From contig NZ_CP048103.1 of assembly GCF_013282215.1 (NCBI RefSeq), positions 2,046,001 through 2,110,000 on the forward strand: a DNA stretch of 64,000 bases. The letters run 5' to 3'. This document shows, in pieces, positions 51,357 to 58,775 of the stretch (the first letter of the stretch is position 1; the number at the start of each line of letters is the position of its first letter). The position numbers were made by a program, and so were the translations under genes. This DNA is from Kroppenstedtia eburnea. Lineage in GTDB: Bacteria > Bacillota > Bacilli > Thermoactinomycetales > DSM-45169. The notes under the pieces were generated by a model. The model did not search any database. It was not told the origin of the DNA and saw nothing but the letters and a program-made list of their open reading frames with translations.

Positions 51357-52748
51357 TCACGCTTTTATCGTCCTTCCTTCAGCCTGCGCTGCTTCACAGG
51401 GTTGCAACCATTGACCCCGGGGCTGTTCCATCACCCCGTCGCGAAGCGTATATACGATGGTTCCGCGCTGGATCGTTGCCGTCACACGACACCGGAACCG
51501 CCGCCCGATATAAGGGCTGTGCCGATACCTGGAAAGGAGGTCTTGTTCCGTGATGAGATGATCCTGATTCAAGCTGACCAGGGCCAGATCTGCATCCGAT
51601 CCCACAGACAGCACACCTTTGCGGGGATACAGTCCAAACCGCTTGGCGGGATGGATCGCCGTCCACCGGGCAATTTGCGTAAGGGGGAGCCGACGTTCCA
51701 CATGGCCTTGATCGATCATGGCTTCCAGGGAGAACTGCCCTCCGGTGATCCCGCCCCAAGCTTGGAACATATCATGTTCATGGGCCGTCTTCATCGAAGT
51801 GGGACAAGGAGAATGATCTGATGTGATCATGTCGATCTGCCCGGACACCAATGCCTCCCACAATTGGAGGCGCTCTGCTTCCTCACGGAGGGGCGGTGCA
51901 CATTTGGCAACAGACCCCAACCGCTCGAAATCTTCAATATTGAACAATAGATAGTGAGGGCAAGTCTCCAAGGTGACATCCAGGCCGGCTGCTTTCGCTT
52001 CCTGAATCAAGCGGACGGTTCTCGCACTGCTGATATGCACAAAATGGAGGGAACAGCCGGTCTCCCGGGCCATTAACAGCGCCCGGCTCACCGCTTCCAT
52101 TTCGGCGAGTACCGGCCTGGTTTCACAATAGTCACGGACAGTGGTCCCTTTTTTCTCCGCTTCCAGGCAATGAATGATCGGAGCCGATTCGCTATGGAGT
52201 GCCAAAATCCGGTTTAACCCGGCAATCCTCTTCATGCCGCGATACAGGGTGAGATCATCCACCGCTTCAAACTCAGGGGTTCCCGTCGGGGAAAGAAACG
52301 CCTTAAATCCGATCACACCATGATTCGCCAGGCCCTCCAGCTCTTCCTCGTTACCCGGAACGAGGGCTCCCCACAGTGCGAAGTCGACCCGGGATTCGCT
52401 GCCACCCCTGTTCGCCTTATCCAACAGAGCAGCCACATCGACCGTCGACGGGATATTGTTCAAGGGCATATCAAAATATGTCGTACATCCCCCTGCGGCC
52501 AGCAAGCCGGATCCATGGCGAAAGCCTTCCCAATCCTCACGGCCCGGCTCATTGAAATGGACATGAGCATCGATCATCCCCGGCAATACATATTGACCCG
52601 ACGCATCGAGCACGTTCTCTCCGTCACCCGAAATCTGCTCCGCCAATTCCACGATCATCCCATTTTTGACGGCGATGTCCAAGTTGCGGACTTCATCAAG
52701 CAATACCACGTTACCGCCTTTGATCACCAGATCATACTTCCCTGCCAC
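51357..52748 (-). CDS. Allantoinase-like cyclic amidohydrolase
   Basis: Metallo-dependent amidohydrolase of the allantoinase/dihydropyrimidinase group. D-A-H-V-H-F binds the first metal with N-E-P-G-R-E-D-W-E-G, a hallmark of allantoinases; the carboxylated Lys is in G-F-K-A-F-L-S-P; His ligands in A-L-H-S-E-S and H-F-V-H-I-S-S; Asp in T-S-D-H-S-P-C. About 463 residues. GTG 52748 with AGGTGA upstream gives the usual short N-terminus; GTG 52757 is an alternative. Allantoin or a related cyclic ureide is the expected substrate. Confidence 0.85.
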   Translation of the reverse strand: MAGKYDLVIKGGNVVLLDEVRNLDIAVKNGMIVELAEQISGDGENVLDASGQYVLPGMIDAHVHFNEPGREDWEGFRHGSGLLAAGGCTTYFDMPLNNIPSTVDVAALLDKANRGGSESRVDFALWGALVPGNEEELEGLANHGVIGFKAFLSPTGTPEFEAVDDLTLYRGMKRIAGLNRILALHSESAPIIHCLEAEKKGTTVRDYCETRPVLAEMEAVSRALLMARETGCSLHFVHISSARTVRLIQEAKAAGLDVTLETCPHYLLFNIEDFERLGSVAKCAPPLREEAERLQLWEALVSGQIDMITSDHSPCPTSMKTAHEHDMFQAWGGITGGQFSLEAMIDQGHVERRLPLTQIARWTAIHPAKRFGLYPRKGVLSVGSDADLALVSLNQDHLITEQDLLSRYRHSPYIGRRFRCRVTATIQRGTIVYTLRDGVMEQPRGQWLQPCEAAQAEGRTIKA

Positions 52749-52798
52749 AGGCATCACCTCATCATCGTCGATCCCGGGTATCCTCAGATGTGAAAACA

Positions 52799-52839
52799 GA
52801 AGAAAGGCGGATATGGGCCGTTAACAACTCCGCCTTTCT
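52799..52839 (-). terminator. Hairpin between M20 and allantoinase-like genes
   Basis: AGAAAGGCGGA and TCCGCCTTTCT form an 11-bp stem. On the minus strand it is followed by TCTGTTTTC. It may partly end the upstream transcript. Confidence 0.6.
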
Positions 52840-52866
52840 CACACAGGTTGCGGTGCCAAGAAGTGA

Positions 52867-54132
52867 TCACCGAGCATTCTTTCGGAGTAAATCATAAAGA
52901 GTCAGAGCAACAATCTGGGTCGCTTTGACCAAATCATCCACCCTTACGTGCTCATCGGCACGGTGACCGTTGGCTTCCAGCAACGTCCGTGGTCCGGCAC
53001 CGAACAGAACAGTGGGGATGCCGGCTTCGGCGAACAGTCTGCCGTCTGTATAGAGAGGGATCCCGTCAATCTCCACTTCGTCCTTCTTCATAACCTCCTT
53101 CCAATTGGCGGCGAGGGTTTGAACCAGCGGGGAATCCTCCGGCGTGGGTCCAAAGTTTTTGGCCAGCAGAACTTGGCGGATCTCCACCCGGATCCCTTCG
53201 TACTCCCCGGCCTTCCTCTCCACGAGACGGCGGATTTCGGTTTCCACCTTGCCGGCATCCTCTTCGGGGATCAACCGGCGGTCGATCCGGATCGTGCACT
53301 CATCGGGAACCACATTGGTGTTAATTCCTCCCGTGATCAGGCCCACCGTGATGGCGGGTGAGTCAATCCCCGGGACGTTGGAGTGGATTTCCTTCAACGT
53401 ATCGCGGTATTCGTAGATGGCCTGCAATACACCGGTCATCGCCTCCAGCGCGTCATGTCCCGTATGGGGGGCGGCGGCGTGTGCGGATTTCCCCTTCAAT
53501 TTAATCTCCAGGTGAAGGCAGCCATTGTGTGCATTGACGATGGAATAGGAAAAGCCTGCAGAGATGGCCAGATCGGGATCGATGTGACCTTGATCCAGCA
53601 GCCATTTGGGTCCGAGCAGACCACCGACTTCTTCATCGAAAGTATAGGCCAAGGTCACTTTGCCGGACAGCTGATCCGCAAATGGGCGCAAAGCCATGGT
53701 TGCAAAGGTATAGGTGGCGATGTCCGATTTTGAAACAGCCGCACCGCGCCCGTAAAGTTTTCCGTCCACAATCTTGCCGCCATAGGGATCATAGGTCCAC
53801 CCACTCCCCGGTGCCACTACATCACCATGGGAATTTAACACGATGTCCGGGCCCTCGCCGTTGCCAAAACCGGTTTTGGATACGACATTGGCCACCCGGA
53901 TCATGCCCTTTTCCTTTACTTTTTCCGGCTCCACCTCCAGCAGCGAAACATCTTCAAACTGAAAATCCTGCAACCGTTTTTGCGTGTGTTCGGCGATCTC
54001 ATAGCAATCCCCGGGCGGGTTATCCGACGGAATGGCCACAAGTTCCTGAAGAAACTGAACCAGGTTCTCTCTTTCCGATTCAATCCACTCCATGATCCCC
54101 CGCTTTTCCGTGCTCAATTGAGCCGTATCCAT
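52867..54132 (-). CDS. M20 family metallopeptidase (ArgE/DapE type)
   Basis: Dizinc amidohydrolase/peptidase: L-N-S-H-G-D-V-V (metal His and catalytic Asp), Y-G-R-G-A-A-V-S-K-S-D (bridging Asp), F-D-E-E-V-G-G (catalytic Glu pair), and the C-terminal metal His in E-A-N-G-H-R-A-D-E-H. The dimerisation domain is intact. It deacylates or hydrolyses an N-acyl/N-carbamoyl amino acid; the exact substrate is unknown. Adjacent to another M20 enzyme and an allantoinase, so a ureide-derived product is plausible. Confidence 0.85.
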   Translation of the reverse strand: MDTAQLSTEKRGIMEWIESERENLVQFLQELVAIPSDNPPGDCYEIAEHTQKRLQDFQFEDVSLLEVEPEKVKEKGMIRVANVVSKTGFGNGEGPDIVLNSHGDVVAPGSGWTYDPYGGKIVDGKLYGRGAAVSKSDIATYTFATMALRPFADQLSGKVTLAYTFDEEVGGLLGPKWLLDQGHIDPDLAISAGFSYSIVNAHNGCLHLEIKLKGKSAHAAAPHTGHDALEAMTGVLQAIYEYRDTLKEIHSNVPGIDSPAITVGLITGGINTNVVPDECTIRIDRRLIPEEDAGKVETEIRRLVERKAGEYEGIRVEIRQVLLAKNFGPTPEDSPLVQTLAANWKEVMKKDEVEIDGIPLYTDGRLFAEAGIPTVLFGAGPRTLLEANGHRADEHVRVDDLVKATQIVALTLYDLLRKNAR

Positions 54133-54158
54133 CCCCCATCTCTCCTTTTCAAAACTTT

Positions 54159-55421
54159 TCAGGATACTAACTGCAGCGTCACATCCAATAAAATGGCCGC
54201 CCCTGTTTTCATATCTTCCGGAGTCACCGCTTCATCGGGGTGATGGCTTATACCGCCTTTACACCGGACGAAGATCATCCCCATCTCCGTCAGAGAGGAG
54301 ACCGCCATGGCATCATGCCCCGCTCCGCTCACCAGTTGAATCGGCTTCATCCCGTGATCCTGGAACACCGACCCGATCGTCCGGATCATGGGTTCGGAGC
54401 AGGCGACAGCGGAAGACTCCATGATTTTGGTAAACTCACAGTTCAGCCCCCGCCGCCCGGCGATGAGCTGACATGTATCCATCATCCGGTCCAATGCCTC
54501 CAACCGGGCTTTATCATCGATGGATCGAATGTCCAGCGTTCCTTCCACCTGCCCCGGTATCACATTGGAGGCACCGGGATGAACAGACAACTGTCCCACC
54601 GTCGCCACCAAGGAAGGATATTGGAGAGCGATCCGCTCCATGGAATGAACCATTTCGGCTGTGCCGACCAGAGCATCTTTGCGCATGGAGATCGGCACGG
54701 TTCCTGCATGTCCCGCCGACCCTTTCACAAGAAACCGGAGCCTCGATTGCCCGGCGATTCCGGTGACGATCCCGCAGGCTTGATCCATCTTTTCCAAAAC
54801 GGGGCCCTGTTCGATGTGCAACTCCAAATATCCGAGTAATTGCCTTGGAGCCCGGGTTGCCAAGTGGATCCGCTCAGGGTCCAATCCGACTTCTTTCATG
54901 GCCGTCGCAAGAGTGACACCCTTTTCATCCTTCGCCTCCAGATCTTCCCGCCCCAACATCCCACAGATCGCCCTGCTTCCGAGTAATGTGGTGTGAAACC
55001 GGGCCCCCTCCTCATCACAAAAAGCGATCACTTCAATGGGATGTTCCGGTCTGACACCGCCCTCATCAAGGGCTTGCACCACTTCCAGGCCGGCGATGAC
55101 ACCCAGAATCCCGTCGTATTTTCCTGCTTCAATGACGGAATCGAGGTGGGAACCGATGAGAAGGACCGGCGCATCGGTCCGCGTTCCTTCGTATCTGCCG
55201 ATGAGATTCCCCGCCTCATCCCGCCTCACCGTCATCCCCGCATCCCTCATCCAACCGGCGACCAGTTGGTTGGCCGCTTCGCTTTCCCTCGTAAAGGAAA
55301 GACGGGTGACACCGGGACCGGCGGAGGCACTGCATTTCGCCAATGCCTCGATCCGTCCCACCATCCGGTCCGCACTCAGGTACCGATGTGTTGTTTTCTG
55401 TTTATGCATCATGGGTTTCAT
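54159..55421 (-). CDS. Allantoate amidohydrolase / N-carbamoyl-amino-acid hydrolase (M20)
   Basis: AllC/HyuC-type amidase: V-T-R-L-S-F-T-R-E-S at the N-terminus, G-S-H-L-D-S-V-I-E-A-G-K-Y-D-G-I-L-G, C-D-E-E-G-A-R-F, L-E-L-H-I-E-Q-G-P-V-L, S-G-A-G-H-D-A-M and final G-I-S-H-H-P-D-E. With the allantoinase-like gene downstream, allantoate hydrolysis is the natural guess; carbamoyl-amino acids are the alternative. AGAGGTGG precedes the ATG. Its start overlaps the frameshifted tail of the aldolase gene. Confidence 0.85.
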   Translation of the reverse strand: MKPMMHKQKTTHRYLSADRMVGRIEALAKCSASAGPGVTRLSFTRESEAANQLVAGWMRDAGMTVRRDEAGNLIGRYEGTRTDAPVLLIGSHLDSVIEAGKYDGILGVIAGLEVVQALDEGGVRPEHPIEVIAFCDEEGARFHTTLLGSRAICGMLGREDLEAKDEKGVTLATAMKEVGLDPERIHLATRAPRQLLGYLELHIEQGPVLEKMDQACGIVTGIAGQSRLRFLVKGSAGHAGTVPISMRKDALVGTAEMVHSMERIALQYPSLVATVGQLSVHPGASNVIPGQVEGTLDIRSIDDKARLEALDRMMDTCQLIAGRRGLNCEFTKIMESSAVACSEPMIRTIGSVFQDHGMKPIQLVSGAGHDAMAVSSLTEMGMIFVRCKGGISHHPDEAVTPEDMKTGAAILLDVTLQLVS

Positions 55422-56419
55422 TTCACGCCACCTCTTCCCGCGAGTAAAACATTTCCCGGTAAATCTCCCCTTTCCGACGTACGGACAGGCAATTCCACCT
55501 TTTCCGAATTTAACGCCGCCGGAATCCGGCCGGTTGTTTTCCCCGCTTCCTGACCCCTTCCGCCCCTCCGGCGGAACCGAACAAGCGCATCTTTTCCCTG
55601 ACGCTGACCTTCAGCGCTTCTGTGGCCGGCCATATATGGACGGAGATGATACAGATCCGGTTTTTCGGCCAGTGATTTTCGAATCGCAGCCGTAAAAGTC
55701 ACTTGATTCTCTGTGTTGACATTGATCTTGGAGATTCCCGCTGCAATGGCTTTTCGGATCTCTTGATCCGGTATGCCCGTACCTCCGTGCAGTGCCAGCG
55801 GCACCCCGGTCTGTTCACGAACCTGAACCATCAGGTCAAATTGCAGATCCGGTTCACCCCGGTAAAGACCATGCACCGAACCGATGGCCGGCGCCAGACA
55901 GTCCACACCTGTTTCCCGGACATATTGACGACATTCACCGGGAACCGCAAACATCCCTTCCGCCGAATCAACAACCGTACCGTCTTCTTCCCCGGTGATT
56001 CGGCCCAATTCGCCCTCCACCGAGGCCCCTTTTCCCTTCGCCGCATCCACCACTCGCTTGGTCAAGGCGATATTCTGTTCCAAGGGAAGGTGGGAGCCGT
56101 CGATCATGACGGAGGAAAAGCCTGCATCCAAAGCCCGGATACAGCTTTCAATGGAAGAACTGTGATCCAGATGAAGGGTGACGGGAACGGTGATCCGATA
56201 CTCCTCCATCAGCAATTCAACCATCGATGCGATCAGTCGGTATCCGCCCAGGGGGCCCACAGCCGCATCCGTCACCCCGATGATCACGGGAGAAGATTCT
56301 TCCTGTGCCGCTTGCAAAAAGGCTTGTGCAAACTCCAGACCGTTCAAGTTGAATTGACCGACGGCATACCGGTTTTTCCAGGCGTGATCCAACATTTCAT
56401 TCATCGGTGCGAAGACCAT
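55418..56419 (-). CDS. Class II fructose-bisphosphate-type aldolase, C-terminus frameshifted
   Basis: Zinc-dependent ketose-bisphosphate aldolase: T-L-H-L-D-H-S (metal His and Asp), E-G-E-L-G-R-I-T-G, I-G-S-V-H-G-L-Y (metal His), L-H-G-G-T-G and I-N-V-N-T-E-N-Q. Up to P-Y-M-A-G the barrel is intact. Then the annotated frame turns into Arg/Gly-rich sequence, while the alternative frame reads T-E-A-L-K-V-S-V-R-E-K-M-R-L-F-G-S, the normal family ending, and stops at 55510. One extra base near 55621-55631 explains this. The substrate is unknown; the context is the transketolase/kinase cluster. Confidence 0.82.
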   Translation of the reverse strand: MVFAPMNEMLDHAWKNRYAVGQFNLNGLEFAQAFLQAAQEESSPVIIGVTDAAVGPLGGYRLIASMVELLMEEYRITVPVTLHLDHSSSIESCIRALDAGFSSVMIDGSHLPLEQNIALTKRVVDAAKGKGASVEGELGRITGEEDGTVVDSAEGMFAVPGECRQYVRETGVDCLAPAIGSVHGLYRGEPDLQFDLMVQVREQTGVPLALHGGTGIPDQEIRKAIAAGISKINVNTENQVTFTAAIRKSLAEKPDLYHLRPYMAGHRSAEGQRQGKDALVRFRRRGGRGQEAGKTTGRIPAALNSEKVELPVRTSERGDLPGNVLLAGRGGVK

Positions 56420-56450
56420 CTGTCATGGATTCCCCCATCCGGCAACAAGC

Positions 56451-57236
56451 CTATTGTTGTGGGATGTGATCCCCTCTCCAGCCCAGCCTTTTCGATATCT
56501 TTTTACTCACGGCGATGATCCCGTCTTTCAATTGGTCGATCCGTTCCTTTGTCATCCTCATCGTTGGACCTGAGATGCTGACAGCCGCCACAACCCTTCC
56601 GGAATGGTCGAAAATGGGTCCGGCTATGCAATTGATTCCCAGCTCATTCTCTTCCAGATCCAGGGCGTACCCTTTCTTTCGTATCATTCTCAAATGGTCG
56701 AACAAGAGCTCCCGATCGGTGATCGTATGAGCGGTGTGTGCAGCCATCCCGTACCGTTCGATAATCTGAACCGCTTCCTGTTCCGGGAGGTGTGCCAATA
56801 TCACCTTTCCGACACCGGAACAGTGCATCGGGGCTCTGGAACCCACTTTGGAATGCATGCGCAGGGTTTCATTTCCTTCCAACTTTTCAATATAGACAGC
56901 TTCACCCCGATCATAGACCACGAGATGAACCACCTCATTGGTGAGCCGTTCCACCTCTTTCAGATAAGCTTTGGCCTCCATGCGCAGATCGATGGAATCG
57001 AGAAGAATGGAGCTCAGCTCCAACACCTTGTAGCCCAGTTTATACCGCTCCGTTTCCAAATCCTGTTCCACAAAACCATGCAGGACCAGCGTGGACAGCA
57101 TCCGATAGACGGAGGTTTTATTGAGCGGCAATATATGAGACAATTCCGTGACTCCATATCCTTCTTTTCTTGTGCTCAAAACTTCAAGAATTTTCAGGGC
57201 CCGGTCAACCGATTGGATGATATTATCCTTTGCCAT
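56451..57236 (-). CDS. IclR-family transcriptional regulator
   Basis: Winged-helix N-terminus (S-V-D-R-A-L-K-I-L-E-V-L, L-N-K-T-S-V-Y-R-M-L-S-T-L) joined to the IclR effector domain (P-M-H-C-S-G-V-G-K-V-I-L-A, G-Y-A-L-D-L-E-E-N-E-L-G-I-N-C-I-A-G-P-I). Embedded in the 63.8-50 kb cluster, so it probably controls that pathway; a GTTTCC-N5-GGAAAC palindrome before the first gene is a candidate site. AAAGGTG precedes the ATG. Confidence 0.9.
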   Translation of the reverse strand: MAKDNIIQSVDRALKILEVLSTRKEGYGVTELSHILPLNKTSVYRMLSTLVLHGFVEQDLETERYKLGYKVLELSSILLDSIDLRMEAKAYLKEVERLTNEVVHLVVYDRGEAVYIEKLEGNETLRMHSKVGSRAPMHCSGVGKVILAHLPEQEAVQIIERYGMAAHTAHTITDRELLFDHLRMIRKKGYALDLEENELGINCIAGPIFDHSGRVVAAVSISGPTMRMTKERIDQLKDGIIAVSKKISKRLGWRGDHIPQQ

Positions 57237-57339
57237 ATGTGATCACACCTTTGTTACATTCGTTAGATTGTATATATCACATACAAAGGATGACTGTCAT
57301 CTCAATCATACTGACCGGAACCCCTCTGCCTTCTTGATT

Positions 57340-58332
57340 TTATACTTTGTTCCACGCAGCCGTCAGGGTCTGTTTGGCCCGCTCCATCCTGTTCCAGGCC
57401 CGGATCAGTGTACGTTTGGACTGGGCGATGATCGCATCTGAGGATTCGCCCCCCACGGGTTTCACCTCAAAGGCGACCACATTGTCCGACCCTTCCCCGA
57501 TATAGCCGATCTCCAGCAAGACCCGCAAGTATTCCGTCAGTTCGTCGACATCGTTTTCACTTCCCGGGTATCCGAAGCGGGGATGCTCGTCACCATAAGC
57601 CGGATCGGCAGGATCATCGATATAACAGTTGCCGATATGGGCATGATTCAGATAATCCCGAGCGGTATGAAGGGCCGATTCCGACGTTTCCCGTTGCATC
57701 GGCAAGTGGCTCAAATCCAGCATCAGACCGAAGCTGGGATCGGTTTTCCTCACTTCCTGCGCCACTTCCACCGCCAAAGAGTTGGGTCCGATCAAACGTT
57801 TTTTATCTGTGGCATCATCGAAGGTTTCCAGGGAAAGTACGAGATCTCCCTTGCTTTTTGCATATTTGCACAGCTCCGTCAGGGAATCGACCAGCAATTG
57901 AACGGCTTTTTCCTGATTCTGAGCCGGTTTGGGACCGCTCAACAGTCCCAGCTTGCCCGCTTTCAACTCATAGGCCTGGTCGATGGCACCCTTGACCAGA
58001 TCGATGGCCGCTTTCCGCTTTTCTTCATCAAAAGCGTTCAGGTCCGCCTTGTTGCCCAACAGCACGGGCTGGGCACCGAACCCCACCGTCATCCTGCCTG
58101 ATTCCAGGAGCTGGGCGACTTGCTTTCGTTTCTCCGCTTGATTCACCCGTGTGATCTCAATGGCTGAGAAAAAATCGTCGGTGACAATCCGGTTGACTGT
58201 TTCCAGGATCGGCCCTTCTCCCCCCATCGTTTCGGGATACGCCATAAAGTGAACGATGCCCACCTGCATATAATGTTGCAGATCACCTTTCATATTTTCC
58301 CGGTTACCCGGTCTGCCTCCTTTGTTGGCCAT
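57340..58332 (-). CDS. TIM-barrel (xylose isomerase-like) protein
   Basis: Sugar phosphate isomerase/epimerase-like barrel of about 330 residues. Metal-site candidates are Glu in S-L-E-T-F-D-D, Asp/His in M-L-D-L-S-H-L-P, His in N-H-A-H-I-G-N-C and the late Glu in V-V-A-F-E-V-K-P-V. A long acidic loop (P-A-Y-G-D-E-H-P-R-F-G-Y-P-G) is distinctive. Likely an aldose-ketose or hydroxypyruvate-type isomerase of the cluster's sugar acid. Start ATG 58332 with AGGAAGGGGGA. Repeat copy F lies just upstream. Confidence 0.75.
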   Translation of the reverse strand: MANKGGRPGNRENMKGDLQHYMQVGIVHFMAYPETMGGEGPILETVNRIVTDDFFSAIEITRVNQAEKRKQVAQLLESGRMTVGFGAQPVLLGNKADLNAFDEEKRKAAIDLVKGAIDQAYELKAGKLGLLSGPKPAQNQEKAVQLLVDSLTELCKYAKSKGDLVLSLETFDDATDKKRLIGPNSLAVEVAQEVRKTDPSFGLMLDLSHLPMQRETSESALHTARDYLNHAHIGNCYIDDPADPAYGDEHPRFGYPGSENDVDELTEYLRVLLEIGYIGEGSDNVVAFEVKPVGGESSDAIIAQSKRTLIRAWNRMERAKQTLTAAWNKV

Positions 58333-58511
58333 CTTCCCCCTTCCTCATCGGTAGAGGGAAGACGGCCTTTATTTTTCGGGGGTGAAACTTCCACCAAACA
58401 ATCACACCCGTCCCCCCGACATGGGGTGGATCAGACTTGTGTTTGGTAATTCAAATGCTGAAGGAAAGGTGGTACCCCCCGGTGTCTCAGCAAGCCACGC
58501 CCCGGAAGCGT

Positions 58512-58748
58512 GGTGAAAACATCGTCATACCCACAGGGCACAAGTCTCGCCAGGGTCGCTTCGCTCCGCGGTCTCGCTATGCACTCACCAGTACAAGTCT
58601 CGCCCAGGGTCGCTTCGCTCCCCGGTCTCGCTATGGGAGGGTTGGGTTTCACATGGAGTGACTTTGGCTCGCAAGAACAACGGAACGAAATGTGAAACCC
58701 AATCCCGACCGGCCCGTCCCCACCTATGGATGGATCAGACACACCCTT
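58512..58748 (-). repeat. Dispersed palindromic repeat, copy F
   Basis: Minus orientation: GCGAGACC units at about 58546-58635, core GGGTTTCACATGGAGTGAC...CGAAATGTGAAACCC (about 58645-58700), then CAATCCCGACCGG and the outer end GGATCAGACACACCCTT. That end is the left-end type of copies A and B. It sits between the carboligase-like and TIM-barrel genes. The remaining 58333-58511 shows only a CCACGC/GCGTGG hairpin. Confidence 0.85.
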
Positions 58749-58775
58749 GCCTGCACTTGCTTCACCCGGGGAATC

